Assembly (NCBI GenBank): GCA_009746045.1
Contig: RPFO01000246.1
Location: 1,331,795 to 1,395,794 of the forward strand
Direction of reading: 5' to 3'
Length of the DNA stretch: 64,000 nt
Source: Mesostigma viride
Taxonomy: Eukaryota; Streptophyta; Mesostigmatophyceae; Mesostigmatales; Mesostigmataceae
Part shown: piece after piece, positions 35,856 to 49,010 of the stretch
How the letters are laid out: each line of letters opens with the position of its first letter
How positions within the stretch are numbered: the stretch's first letter is position 1
Notes under the pieces: model-generated
The model's input: the letters and a program-made list of their open reading frames with translations, nothing else
What the model was told of the DNA's origin: nothing
Database searches by the model: none
Made by a program: the position numbers and the translations under genes

Positions 35856-38800
35856 TCACACTTTCGAGGGCCTCTTCCGTAATTTCGCTTCCGCGATCTG
35901 CTGTTCCGTTTTCGAGTTCCTCCTCTTCTTATCGATCTCCTTTGCAGGCGCCCAGACTTCCACATCCTTCCAGCTCTTGCCATCCGTCAGCTTTACCACC
36001 TTCATCGCGTAGTCCAGCGGCATCCACCACAACTTGTTCTTCAACTTCCCTCCCTTCTCCCCCTCAGCGAAAAACTTAAATGCGACGTCCCTCCACTTGG
36101 TGTCGTATCCAGACACCTGCCCATAAAGCATGACGTCTTCTAGCTTGGCATACATTGGCGTAGCCGTATCCTTGTTCCCTGCTTGCATAATGGCTGCAGT
36201 CCACCCATCACACCAAAAGGCCTCTGGTGCTCCGAACCCCATTTCCCCGTCCATAAGTCTCATTTCCAACGTGGGCTTGTCATCATCCTCATCGCCCGCC
36301 TGACTGTCTTCCGCCCCCTTAGGCTCCTCCCGTCCGGAAGTGTCAGCATGTACAGCCGCTGGTCCGAAGCCCACCGCCACATTAGCCAAGCGAAGTAACT
36401 GCTCCACATCCTCATTACCTGCGAGCAAACCGATCATGCCATCAACGCATGACTAAAATCGAGTTAGTAGAAATCGGACTGCCAACCGTAAAAAATCAAA
36501 ACACTCTACATACCAGAATTCACTCGCAGATTTTTTCTTACCCTTTTTGGCCTTTTCCTTCGACCTCTGCTCGCAGGTAGACCCCGTCTGGGGGTGGGGG
36601 GCAGGCGCCGGGGCGGGTTTGGCGGGCTCGGCAACCTTGGCAGTCTTCGCGGTCTTGGGTAACTTCTTGGAAGCAACGCGCTCCTTTCCCCCGTCCTCCT
36701 CCTCTCCGCCGCCATCCTCCTCCTCCTTCTCCTCCTCATCGTCCGAATCTGAAAGCACAACTGCTTTTCGACGCCGTTTCTGAGGCAGGGCAGGCTTGGG
36801 AGGCTTCCCCACCTTGGCCGATTTCTTGGAAGCAACGTGCTCCGCAGCCTTCCCACCCTTGGCGGATTTCTTGGTAGCAACGTGCTGCTCCTCCTCCTCC
36901 TCCTCCTCCTCCCCCTCCTCCTCCTCAGCATCGTCGTCCTCCTCCTCCTCCTCCTCCTCAGCATCGTCGTCCGAATCAGCCACTGCCACAACTGGCTTAC
37001 GAAGCTGCTTCTTCGGTACCTGAGAAATGGCCAGAGTCGGCGGGGGAACCCGAAGCTGCTTCTTCGGTACCTGAGAACTGGGCAGAGGCGCCGGGGTGGG
37101 CAGAGTCGCCGGGGGAACCCGAAGCTGCTTCTTCGGAACCTGAAAAACGGGCTGCGACGCGGCAGGCTTGGAAGGCCCACCTCCATCATCCTCAACAAGT
37201 GACACGACTGCCCGTCGAGTCACTTGAGAAGCGGGCTTCTTCGCCGCAGGCGGATCCGAATCACCTTCAGGCCCCGTATCTGTTCGGCCTGCTGCGTTCT
37301 GACCTCGACGGGGGTCTCTCCGCGGTTAGACCCTCCTGCCGGACCTCCATCCCCTCCATCCCCTCCCTCCAACAACTGTTGGTCATCCCTCTCCACCACG
37401 GCGGACAATCCCCCAGCTTCGTGGGAAGCTTTTCGCTTCTTCGCCCTTCCGAGCCTAGGCCCCCCATCACCTTCCCCCTGTTCAAGCCGCTCCCACAATT
37501 CACTCCCTTTCCCGATCCTTTCCACTATCTCTTGAAACCCCTTAATCTCCGTCTCGGTACCAAACACGATCACCATCGGTTCGAACCTGGAGAAAAAGTC
37601 GTGGGCGCAAGCCTTCAGCACATGATCGTACATCCCGCCCGGTTGGGGAATGTCCGAAGCTTTCGGGCAAGGACCGAACGCCCACCACCTGGACTGAAAG
37701 TTACTCCACTTATCACCCCAAATGTTCGCCAAGTTCAGCAGGCTCAGGCACGGAAGGGACCTGCCCAAGGGAAAGGGGCGGGCTGAAGCTGAGGCAACCT
37801 CGCCTGCCACCTGCTTGACGAGCGACTTGTCATCATCATCACCGTCTAGTAACTGACAGCAAAACCAGACCCGGCGACGGCCCCAGTCCACACTCTGCCA
37901 CTCATACTTCACGTCCCACTCCTCCTCCTCCTTCTTCGCCTCCGTCTCCTTCCCCTTCCCCTTCCCCTTCGATCCCTTCTCCAGCCCCTTCACCGGCCCC
38001 TTCATCGCCGCCTCCTTCACCCCCCCTTCGAGTAATCCAAGTTTTGGAGCGTACTTCCTGAACGCTTCCGGAGCAAAAAGTGCCAAACCCACCGTCTTGT
38101 CCTCGCTCTCTTTTAGCAGAATCTCCTGAAAGTCGATCTTGCCATTACTGATATCCTTTCTCGGAATCCTCAGATGTGCGGCGTGTTTTTTGGCTTTAAG
38201 AAGGTAGGCGATGTTCCTCGTTATGATGACGGCCACATCCCAAAATTCCCGGTATCTGGCCACAATCTCCTTCCTGCCGACCGGCCGAGCGAGAGGATGG
38301 AGATTGAAGACGAGTTCGAAAATATGAGACGCCACAAACTCCTTGCCATTTGCGTCCTTGCATCGCGCTTCCAGCGTCACATCCTCCTTGAATCTGGCGC
38401 AAATGGTCAGCCGCAGGCACTCCAGCACATCCTTGGCGATCTCCACCAACTTGGTGAGCTTTTCCGGTCCAACCTGGCAGCTCATGATGCAATCGATCAC
38501 GGCGTCCATCATAGGAAGGCTGGCCAAGTTCCTGAAAGAAGTCCAAGAGACCTTCTGGCCTTTCTTCTCCCCCTCTGCATTGGCGAATTTGCACCTTTGC
38601 ATCATCACCTCCTCAGGCGCGGGTTTCGTTGAGGCAGGATCATCAGTCTGCTCCTGTGTCAGACGGAGAAACGTGTTGGCCAGCGTGCGACTGTAAGCGG
38701 AATGCACTGAAGCAATGCTGTGGGCCGGCTTTTTCTTTCCTTCTGCTTCCTCCTCGTGTACATCCACCGCTGCCGGCTCCACATTCCCTTCCCTTCCCCC

Positions 38801-41800
38801 CGCTTGCCGCATAGCCGGGAGGATGTACGTGAGCAGATTGGTGTAGTGGCCATCCGCAATATAGTGGCCCTTCCCACGCGTGACTTTGCCGTATAGATAT
38901 AGCTTGTTGTAGTTCCACACGTCAAGCAACGCCTGGCCCAGCGTACGATCCGCCACGGCTAAGTCCTCCGAATTCGCCCCCTTGGCGATGTCGAACAGCT
39001 TCTCCAGCTTGCCGGTCAGCACCGCCTGCGACATCAATTAACATCGAGCGAGCAACGACAAAACTCAGTCATAAAAGGCGAGGGGTATAGCTGCGGATAG
39101 ACCCTAACAAAATTCGAAAAAGAAACGGCCGACAATACGCAACGAAAATTCCAACAAAAAAAAGGAGAGGGTCTAGCTGCAGCGAGACCCTCGCAAAAAA
39201 CTTGAAGCGCACACAAAAAACAACCACGAAAATTCCGAGGGTCTACCCGCAGCTAGACCCTGCCAAAATAGATAGCTTACATCTTCTTTTGCCTTAGGTA
39301 GATTTCGCAGCTCACTCCACGACGGGAGCAGGTCGCCACCCTTGAGAAGAATGACGTTCGTACCCATGTAACCACCACGGAATTTCCGCAACAGGTCCTG
39401 GAAGGCGTGCTCCGCCTCCTTAGGAGTATTTGCGAAATTGGACTCCGCCCCACCCTCGCACATCATTGCCCGAACCTCTCCCCACCCGCCATCCGGCCCC
39501 CTGAGAAACGACTTTAACCCCTTAAAGTAGTGGTTCCCATCCACCACCGCGTACCGGAGAACCAGATACGGTACCGGTACCCGTTCCTCAAAAAATTTCG
39601 GATCGTAGGACTTCATCGCAGTATTGCACAGCAGGTTGAAAACTTGCCGACTGCCCTCGATCTCCTGAGGCAAAACTGCTTCCACCTCGTCCACCCTGGC
39701 GTAGGTACGCCACTCAAGTCCTCTCGCGAGGAAAGAGGTGGTGGACTCCGTGTTAAGCCACACGTCGACTTCAGTATCCGAAAGGGGCCGGAAGTACCTG
39801 GACCCCACATCCTCCGCGTCAATCTTGGCGCCGTGGTGAATGCTTCAGCCACTTGACGAAATCCGGCATGCACAAGATTTGCTTGTCGAACAGGTCAGGT
39901 TGAGATTCGGCAAGCGCCTGGAAAGGGAACTGCCAGACCGGGACAACAACCTTGAAGTGCAAGGCGTTGTCCCGCGCATTGAGGAGAATGCGGCCGTTCT
40001 CCTTAATGGTTTCAAGGTTTAAACGCCGCTGCCTCAAAGCCTCTGGCAAAATAAGCGCGTTGACCGTCTGGATCCGCATACTGAAACATCCGGTCTGCTG
40101 AAAATCGGCCGGCCGAATCCAACGCGTTTCCCTGAGAGAATTGGCCTTCCGGATGTTCTGGTCCCTGACCTCCTTGTTCGAGTCGACCTTTTTCGAAGGC
40201 TTCCAGCTTTCAATGATAGGGTCGGTGTCCGGGTTCCCACTGCTCGTGAGCACCCCCTCCTTAAAAAGCTTGTTGAGTGACCGGAGCAGCTCAAGAAAGG
40301 GGGAGAACTCGGGCCAGTTTGGCAGGTCATCGACGTCCGCCATCCGCCTACTCGAGCAGTACTTGAGCATATCCTTCACCAGCGCGAACACGGCGTCATG
40401 ACCAGGTAACTTCTTCTCCACCGTGGCGTCTTCGTCCCCCCCGTCATCCTGAAGTAAAAAATCGAAAAGGACCGCAGGATTTGCTCAAGTCAGTAATATT
40501 TAGGCCGACCACGACATCCTGTTCAGGGACGAACAAAGTTCTGTTGGAATAATACCTTACTGACACTAAACACCAAGTCCCGCAGCCAGTCAGCGTCTAC
40601 CCGCAGCGAGAGGTCTAAATTTTCACAACAATCGTACCTGTCCAGTTTTCTGCTGCTTCTTGGCCTCCTTAGCCTTCTCCTTCTCCGCCTTCTTCGCCTC
40701 CTTCTCCGCCGCCTTCGCCTCCGCGTTCTTCTTACTGTTGGCCTTTGCCACCGCATTCAGCGCCCTTTTTCCCTCAGCGGCCCGACGACGAAAATCAGCC
40801 TTCATGAATTTCTCGATCTTGTCAACCTTTGCCTCTGAGTACTCCTTAGGCTGCCACTTGAAATTCTTGGTGGCTTTCGACTTCACCAGATTTACAAATT
40901 CATATGCCAATTCACTATTAAGGTAGCGACACCCAACACCTCCGTATCGAAATCGGCATCGACTTCCGCCTCAAGTCGTGTCAGGTACTTGCGAAACTCG
41001 GACCCCGCAGGTCCCTCCGAATCGACGCCATCGGGCGGAGACTTAAGCATGATCAGGCCAACAGCAATAATATGATCCTTCGCAACCTTCTTGCGGGAAT
41101 CCAGCTTTTCCCTTTCATGCTCAGTCAATGGAGGCTTCGCCGCCTTCCCCCCCGCAGTACCCCCAGCGACAGCCCCCGCCTGCATGACAAAAAAAAACGA
41201 ACAAGAAGGGACTTCACCTCAGTTCGATTGTTGCACCATCGTCTCTCTGCGGAGATACCCCTCAGCACGAAAAAAATCACACGAACTCGCGGCGGATGAA
41301 CGTACCTGCACAGCCACTTCTCCCTCAGCGTCTCCCCCATCCTCATCTCCTCCAGCGTTTTCATCCCCCCCATCCTCATCTCCTCCAGCGTTTTCTTCCT
41401 CTCCGGCAGCGCCTGCTGAGGCCAAACCCCCCGCCTGTCAACACCGAATACGACAGCTCATTGGAAATCAAAATTAGTCGACATTTGTATATTTCGCATA
41501 ATGCGCTCACTAAAACTTCAGGCGAAATGCAGACATCCGGATATCGTTTAATGCTTACCATTTCCATCTCGAGTCCAGACCAAATACCAGCACTGTCAAC
41601 AGCCATCGCCGCAGCCGCCCCCTGAAAAAAGACAACAGATTGGTTGGGGGCACCGTTGAAATTAGCCGAACATGTCAGTCTCAATAAAAGGGTGAGGGTC
41701 TACCTGCAGCTAGACCCCATGTAAGATGCTCGTGGAAACTCGACGGACAAGCACCCACCTTATCAACCAAGTCTGACAAATTAGGTAAATCCTCCGATAC

Positions 41801-44347
41801 GTCCCCTGGCATGGAGCCCCCCTGCATGATATGACAGGACAAACCATGAAGGTTGGTCAGCATATAGAGCCCTATTCAGGGAATGGAAACAACCCAAATC
41901 GATAAACGATATCGGCAAGTTAACGTACCGAAACGTAGAACTTCCACCTCCTCAAAATCTTCCCCAAAGGCCATATCGGCACTTGATGGGCTCTCTCCTT
42001 TTCCAGTTGCCGCCTCAATTCCGCCTCGAAGAACAACTCGAGGGACTGCCAATGGCCTCCCGCCTCTAAATCAGACCACTCCGTGTCTGTCTTGGTTCGG
42101 ATACTCTGGAGACAATCAACCAACGAGATTTGATCCAACCATTCCTGGACGATTTCCCGGTATGGCTTATATGTCTGAATAACATGGAAGTCCTCCCGGT
42201 GCCGGAAACTTTGGATCACCTGTCCAGCCCAATCCAAAAAGAAAGCGACCGCTTCCCGCGAAAGGCTGGCGTCCGGGCTGACAAGAAAGTCAGTCCGCCA
42301 CTTAACAAAAGATTGCAGTAAGTGGTCTCTTGCCATGTCCAAATGCGCGATCACTTCATGTGCGCGCTCCTCCAATCCTCCTACGTCATTCATTCTTCCC
42401 GGCACAATTACGATAAAGTCACTGTTGGACGTGTCAACAAATCCTTGCCTGACAATATCAAACACTTCATCTTCCGACAGTGAAGCCCTCGAATCCGCTC
42501 TCATATCTCCAGTCATGAGTTTAAAGAGCTGATGCAACGCAGTGGTTTTCAAGGTTTCCATATAGGAAGCCTCGATGCATGTGAAGCCAATGTGGACCTC
42601 GAACTTTTCAACCTCATCAAAGAGCGTCGACCATATTAAAGCACGACGGGGAAAGTAACGTCCGACATCCTCCTTCAGATTAAGGATGCACGACTGCGCG
42701 ATCTTCAAAACCTCATAAATGTCGTCACCAACGACCCTCTTCCCATGAATGGCTCGCTGTGTGGCTTCGAACAATGCAAGACGGCCCAGGCGGTCGTTCT
42801 TCCAAATTATGTGTGCCGACTCCGGACGGTCCACGACGACACCGGACTTCTCTGCAAACGCTATCTCGGCCGAAAGAAAGCGGATCAAGCCTCTCAAGCC
42901 CTTTTCGGCTTTACGACTCACCCCAGCCTCAGACTCAGTCTGAGCCAGGTACTGTTTCAGAATGGCCACCGTGGAGGGCTGCAGACAACAAGAGTAAAAA
43001 AAAGGCCACACATCGTCGTCGTCAACAACCTTAACTCCTAGGTCAACGTCTCTCCGCAGCTAGACCCTTACGATCAATGTATGACATAAAATCCCACCCT
43101 TTCTACGATACACACACGCCGTTCAAGCCATCTGAAAAATGTACGTCTCACATTAATAAACATACCTGATAATCGACTGAAAATCCTTCGTGAAGAATTC
43201 TCCGTTCTCGTCCTTCTCCCCCTCAACTGCCTTCGCAGCCTCCTCCTCCTTCCTCGCAGCCTCCTCCTCCTCTTCCTCGCGGCCTCTTCCGCCTTCATCC
43301 TCTCCTGTCGCATCTGCAAAAAAAGAGCGGCCTCCTCCGCAAGAATTCCTTCGCTGCCGCCTCCGTCTTCTTCTTCGCCTCCTCCTTCTGCTTCGCCACC
43401 AGGATCCTGTGCTCCTTCTCCTGGGCAGCCTTTTTCTCCTTGTACTCCCTCTCCTCCTCCTCCCTCTCCGCCTTCTCCAGCCTCTCCTTCTCCTCCCTCT
43501 CCACCCTCTCCCTCTCCGCCTTCTCGATGGCCTCCCTCTCCGCCTTCTCCTTCTCCTTGTCCTTCTTGTCGAGAGCCGCGTATTCGTCAGCAAAGCTTGC
43601 GGCCATTGCTAACAAATCGGACAACCGCTTCTGACGCGACTCCCGAACCGGCGATTCCGGGTCTTCAGGCCTCCCGTTAGTCTGATCGCGCTCGTCCTCC
43701 TCAACAAGCTCACTGATAGACTTCCTCAGCTTCCTGAGCTCTTTGGTGCGGTCGTCTTCCTCTACCCACTCGGCCGCAGGCTTACGCTTAGAACTGGAAT
43801 GCTTGGGGGACGGCGAGCGGGACGCAGAAGCGGGGGACTTGGGTGGCGGCGAGCGGGACTTGGGGGAAGGAGAGCGGGACGGCGAGCGGGACGCAGTTGC
43901 GGGGTTCTTGGTTGACGGCGAGGGGGACTTGCGAGAAGGAGAGCGGGACGCGGTAGCGGGGGGAACTTTGGGCGGAGAGGGGGACTTGCGGTTCGGCGAA
44001 CGGGTCGCAGTTGCGGGGGACTTGGGGGACTTGCGGGGCGGCGAGCGGGACGCAGTAGCTCCGGCCGACTTGGGGGGCGGCGATGGAGACTTACGGGGCG
44101 GAGAGCGGGACGGAGCGCGAGACGCAGCAGCGAGAGGGTTGGGGGGTATAATTCTGTCCAACTCGCTGGGGGGCAAGTTGGACTTGGAGGGCGAGGGGGA
44201 CTCGGTGGGGGGGACCTCGCAAGCATTTACGGGACCGAACTGCAACGGAGGAAACGCCTCCGTTGCCGTTCGGTCCGGCGAGGTGTTCGACGTCATCTTG
44301 GGTGAAACGGGAGTGGCCTTGACAGAATCGGAATAGGAGGACGACAT
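35856..44347 (-). CDS. Large unknown protein of the giant element (at least 10 exons, about 2,400 aa)
   Basis: Exons with GT-AG borders (minus strand): 44347-about 43300, about 43306-43166, 42978-41929, 41821-41759, 41621-41559, 41434-41306, 41179-40638, 40448-39281, 39026-36514, 36452-35856. The N-terminus has repeated Ser-Pro-Arg-Lys blocks (SRSPPRKSPSP type), then a long charged Glu/Lys/Arg helix. Globular parts follow (42978-41929 and 40448-37300, for example YREFWDVAVIITRNIAYLL and GSRYFRPLSDTEVDVW), then an acidic/basic low-complexity block with three VPKKQLR repeats (37150-36600), and a C-terminal region with LWWMPLDYAMKVVKL. One-base frame breaks near 43320, 40925, 39835 and 37270 interrupt it. 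No catalytic motif is recognised. It may be one gene or more than one. Most introns carry the 22-bp palindrome. It is divergent from the DDE gene across the minisatellites. Confidence 0.55.
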
Positions 44348-44423
44348 CTGCAGAACAATATCAAAAAAGCAAGTTTCACAAATGTCATTCAGAATCTGAA
44401 TCGCCGGCAGAAAAACGATGGGG

Positions 44424-44888
44424 AGGGTCTCGCTGCAGCTAGACCCTTTCGTGGATTCTAAAAGGGACATTTAGTTTAATGCAAAACTTTGGCGTCTCGC
44501 TGCAGCGAGACCCTCACTTCAAGCAAAAACAAATCATTTTTAGGGTGAGCGAAAACAAGCAACCTCCCATCATGCAAACATAAAAAAGTATACATTCCTT
44601 GGGGTCTCGCTGCAGCGAGACCCTAACGTCAAACAAAAACAAATCATTTTTAGGGTGAGCGAAGAAAGCCCCTCCCATCTTGCAAACATTAAAAGTCGAC
44701 ATTCGTAGGGGTCTCGCTGCAGCGAGACCCTAACACCGATACAAAAACAAATCATTTTAAGGGTGAGAAAAGAAAGACCCCCCATCATGAAAACATGAAA
44801 AATTGACATTCCTTGGGGTCTCGCTGCAGCGAGACCCTAACGTCAATACAAAAACAAAATTCCGAGGGTCTACCCGCAGCGAGACCCT
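44424..44888 (-). promoter_or_regulatory. Upstream region of the large gene: about 108-bp repeats, each with the 22-bp palindrome
   Basis: Palindromes lie at 44424, 44491, 44601, 44709, 44817 and 44865. Between them is a repeated block (AACAAATCATTTTTAGGGTG and CCTCCCATCATGCAAACA), giving three tandem units of about 108 bp. The position directly upstream of the first ATG (44347) makes a promoter or 5' UTR role plausible; this is inference. Confidence 0.45.
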
Positions 44889-44889
44889 T

Positions 44890-46403
44890 ACGACCACGTA
44901 TAAATACATGTGGGGGGGGAAGCTACGTATAAATACATGTGGGGGGGGATGCTATGTATAAATGCATGTGGGGGGGTGCTGGCATTAATAATTAAATGTG
45001 GGGGGGTGATGGCATGAATAAATAAATGTGGGGGGGTGCTGCCATGAATAAAAGAATGTGGGGGTGTGATGGCATGAATAAATGAATGTTGGGGGGTGCT
45101 GGCATTAATAATTAAATGTGGGGGGTGATGGCATGAATAAATAAATGTGGGGGGTGCTGCCATGAATAAAAGAATGTGGGGGGTGCTGCCATGAATAAAA
45201 GAATGTGGGGGTGTGATGGCATGAATAAATGAATGTTGGGGGGTGCTGGCATTAATAATTAAATGTGGGGGGTGATGGCATGAATAAATAAATGTGGGGG
45301 GTGCTGCCATGAATAAAAGAATGTGGGGGGTGATGGCATGAATAAATAAATGTGGGGGGTGCTGCCATGAATAAAAGAATGTGGGGGGTGATGGCATGAA
45401 TAAATAAATGTGGGGGGTGCTGCCATGAATAAAAGAATGTGGGGGGTGCTGCCATGAATAAAAGAATGTGGGGGTGTGATGGCATGAATAAATGAATGTG
45501 GGGGGTGCTGGCATTAATAATTAAATGTGGGGGGTGATGGCATGAATAAATAAATGTGGGGGGTGCTGCATGAATAAAAGAATGTGGGGGGTGCTGCCAT
45601 GAATAAAAGAATGTGGGGGTGTGATGGCATGAATAAATGAATGTTGGGGGGTGCTGGCATTAATAATTAAATGTGGGGGGTGATGGCATGAATAAATAAA
45701 TGTGGGGGGTGCTGCCATGAATAAAAGAATGTGGGGGGTGATGGCATGAATAAATAAATGTGGGGGGTGCTGCCATGAATAAAAGAATGTGGGGGGTGAT
45801 GGCATGAATAAATGAATGTGGGGGGTGCTGCCATGAATAAAAGAATGTGGGGGGTGCTGCCATGAATAAAAGAATGTGGGGGTGTGATGGCATGAATAAA
45901 TGAATGTTGGGGGGTGCTGGCATTAATAATTAAATGTGGGGGGTGATGGCATGAATAAATAAATGTGGGGGGTGCTGCCATGAATAAAAGAATGTGGGGG
46001 GTGCTGCCATGAATAAAAGAATGTGGGGTGTGATGGCATGAATAAATGAATGTTGGGGGGTGCTGGCATTAATAATTAAATGTGGGGGGTGATGGCATGA
46101 ATAAATAAATGTGGGGGGTGCTGCCATGAATAAAAGAATGTGGGGGGTGATGGCATGAATAAATAAATGTGGGGGGTGCTGCCATGAATAAAAGAATGTG
46201 GGGGTGTGATGGCATGAATAAATGAATGTTGGGGGGTGCTGGCATTAATCATTAAATGTGGGGTGTGATGGCATGAATAAATAAATGTGGGGGGTGCTGC
46301 CATGAATAAAAGAATGTGGGGGTGTGATGGCATGAATAAATGAATGTTGGGGGGTGCTGGCATTAATAATTAAATGTGGGGGGTGATGGCATGAATAAAT
46401 AAA
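44890..46403. repeat. Minisatellite 1 (about 29-bp unit, G-rich on plus strand)
   Basis: About 50 units of the type AATGTGGGGGGTGCTGCC followed by ATGAATAAAAG, with variants alternating GTGCTGCC, GTGATGGC and GTGCTGGC in a higher-order pattern. ORFs on the minus strand (PPHSFIHG-type repeats) are by-products. Confidence 0.95.
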
Positions 46404-47885
46404 TGATACGTAGCATCACCCCCCACATGTATTGATACGTACGTAGCATCACCCCCCCACATGTATTGATACGTAGCATCACCCCCCCACATGTATTGAT
46501 ACGTAGCATCCCCCCCCACATGTATTGATACGTAGCAGCACCCCCCCACATGTATTGATACGTAGCAGCACCCCCCCACATGTATTGATACGTAGCAGCA
46601 CCCCCCACATGTATTGATACGTAGCAGCACCCCCCCACATGTATTGATACGTAGCAGCACCCCCCCACATGTATTGATACGTAGCAGCACCCCCCCACAT
46701 GTATTGATACGTAGCAGCCCCCCCCACATGTATTGATACGTAGCAGCACCCCCCCACATGTATTGATACGTAGCAGCACCCCCCCACATGTATTGATACG
46801 TAGCAGCACCCCCCCACATGTATTGATACGTAGCAGCACCCCCCCACATGTATTGATACGTAGCAGCACCCCCCCACATGTATTGATACGTAGCAGCACC
46901 CCCCCACATGTATTGATACGTAGCAGCACCCCCCACATGTATTGATACGTAGCAGCACCCCCCCACATGTATTGATACGTAGCAGCACCCCCCACATGTA
47001 TTGATACGTAGCAGCACCCCCCCACATGTATTGATACGTAGCAGCACCCCCCCACATGTATTGATACGTAGCAGCACCCCCCCACATGTATTGATACGTA
47101 GCAGCACCCCCCCACATGTATTGATACGTAGCAGCACCCCCCCACATGTATTGATACGTAGCAGCACCCCCCCACATGTATTGATACGTAGCAGCACCCC
47201 CCCACATGTATTGATACGTAGCAGCACCCCCCCACATGTATTGATACGTAGCAGCACCCCCCCACATGTATTGATACGTAGCAGCACCCCCCCACATGTA
47301 TTGATACGTAGCAGCACCCCCCCACATGTATTGATACGTAGCAGCACCCCCCCACATGTATTGATACGTAGCAGCACCCCCCCACATGTATTGATACGTA
47401 GCAGCACCCCCCCACATGTATTGATACGTAGCAGCACCCCCCCACATGTATTGATACGTAGCAGCACCCCCCCACATGTATTGATACGTAGCAGCACCCC
47501 CCCACATGTATTGATACGTAGCAGCACCCCCCCACATGTATTGATACGTAGCAGCACCCCCCCACATGTATTGATACGTAGCAGCACCCCCCCACATGTA
47601 TTGATACGTAGCAGCACCCCCCCACATGTATTGATACGTAGCAGCACCCCCCCATGTATTGATACGTAGCAGCACCCCCCCACATGTATTGATACGTAGC
47701 AGCACCCCCCCACATGTATTGATACGTAGCAGCACCCCCCCACATGTATTGATACGTAGCAGCACCCCCCCACATGTATTGATACGTAGCAGCACCCCCC
47801 CACATGTATTGATACGTAGCAGCACCCCCCCACATGTATTGATACGTAGCAGCACCCCCCCACATGTATTGATACGTAGCAGCAC
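46404..47885. repeat. Minisatellite 2 (30-bp unit, C-rich on plus strand)
   Basis: About 49 nearly identical units of GATACGTAGCAG, CACCCCCCC and ACATGTATT. The C-run unit is the reverse complement of the G-run unit of minisatellite 1, so the two arrays face each other at about 46404. ORFs through it in all frames are by-products. Confidence 0.95.
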
Positions 47886-48607
47886 AATTTTAGTCAGCCT
47901 ACCATCCACGTTGCGGCAAAAGATCACCTTTTTTTGTGTTTCGGCAAAATGAAGATTTCTTGCAAACTATCGTTATGCAGGCAGGTAGCAACGTCCGATG
48001 TTATAATCCGGCAGGTAGCATGCAAACGTCGAAACGATATGAAGGGGAAAAAAAGCATCAAACAGGAGCACCGATTAGAAACGCAGCAAATGCAGTATGT
48101 GCACATCTACACCTATAACCTAACCAGACCAAAGGCATAGCAAACATGGAAAGGGTGACCCAAGTGAAAGCCTAGCACCACCATGATCGACATGTGCGAG
48201 ACCAAGAAACGCTCCATGGCAACTAGACTAAAGGGATGGATGCCAGATGTGGATTAGGATCGGCTTAGCTGACTCTACCGAGATGTCTGCAGGGTTTAGC
48301 TAGCAACGAAAAGAAGGAAGCCAGACATTTTTATCACTCTTGCTGCAACATAGAGTTTCTTGCGATGGCAGCAAGGACATGTCTTCGCCCAGCTGGCTAA
48401 CTGTGTCGTCGGCGTGCATGCGCTGTTTAGTTGCCGTTTTTGATAGAACAATTTTAGTCAGCCTACCATCCAGGATGCGGCAAAAGCTCACCTTTTTTTC
48501 GTTGTGCGGCGAAAGCAGACCGATTTCCTTGTAAACTTCCGGCACCAGGCAGGTATCAACGTAGGATTTTATAATCCAGCAGGTAGCATGCAAACGTCGA
48601 AACGATA
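47881..48607 (+). repeat. Pair of about 160-bp direct repeats
   Basis: 47884-48042 and 48450-48607 share ATTTTAGTCAGCCTACCATCC at their left, CACCTTTTTTT in the middle, and CATGCAAACGTCGAAACGAT at the right, with moderate divergence between. They lie between the minisatellite and the small ORF 48607, possibly duplicated promoter sequence. Confidence 0.75.
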
Positions 48608-48930
48608 TGGCAGCTCGTATCAGCTATGGGGTCTCTCTGCGGCTGCGCTTCTTTTTCGATGGGCGATGGGACGGTCGCAATTCGCAAAACGGACGCGGCG
48701 TCACAGGGCTGAACGGTATTGAAAAAATTGGAAACGTGGCATCCTCGTTCCTCCCCACGGAACTGAAAACTGGAAGCGCGGCGCTGGTGCAAAAGCTCGA
48801 TCCCATCTTTTGGAACCAAGCTAGCGGATTGGACGACATCCAATATGCCGTCACCCGTGCTTGTGGCCGCAGGTATAAAAAGAGACGACCTCCAGCCCAT
48901 TTACCTGGGAACATTCGGATGTTTGGCTGA
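48607..48930 (+). CDS. Possible small protein of the giant element (107 aa)
   Basis: ATG at 48607, just after the second 160-bp repeat. It reads MAARISYGVSLRLRFFFDGR, later VASSFLPTELKTGSAALVQK, and ends at TGA 48928. A half-palindrome (GGGGTCTCTCTGCGGCTGCG) lies within the first codons, as it does within introns elsewhere, so part of this may be intronic. No family is recognised. Confidence 0.3.
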   Translation: MAARISYGVSLRLRFFFDGRWDGRNSQNGRGVTGLNGIEKIGNVASSFLPTELKTGSAALVQKLDPIFWNQASGLDDIQYAVTRACGRRYKKRRPPAHLPGNIRMFG

Positions 48931-49010
48931 CATCGTTACCATGCGAAATGTACAATGAGGTTCTGGGTTCGATTCCTGGTGTGGTCATGGAAATAAATTT
49001 TTTTCTGCAC
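48931..49010 (+). ncRNA. tRNA-like 3' half (B-box) inside the giant element
   Basis: GGTTCGATTCC at 48966-48976 is a perfect pol III B-box. It forms a possible T-arm (CTGGG, loop TTCGATT, CCTGG) followed by TGTGGTCA, which would be the acceptor 3' strand. A matching 5' acceptor strand and a clear anticodon arm are not seen. TGGCTGACATCG upstream is a weak A-box candidate. It is probably a tRNA relic rather than a working tRNA. Confidence 0.35.

Noticed and set aside
44888-46363. Proline/histidine-rich ORFs on the minus strand
   Set aside because: By-product of the 29-bp minisatellite; frames change with unit variants.
44888-47885. CRISPR-like regular repeats
   Set aside because: Units are contiguous with no variable spacers, and the context is eukaryotic; these are minisatellites.
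46363-47927. Three long minus-strand ORFs (about 480-505 aa) of repeated peptides
   Set aside because: They run through a perfect 30-bp minisatellite whose length is a multiple of three, so all frames stay open; no start context or unique sequence supports them.
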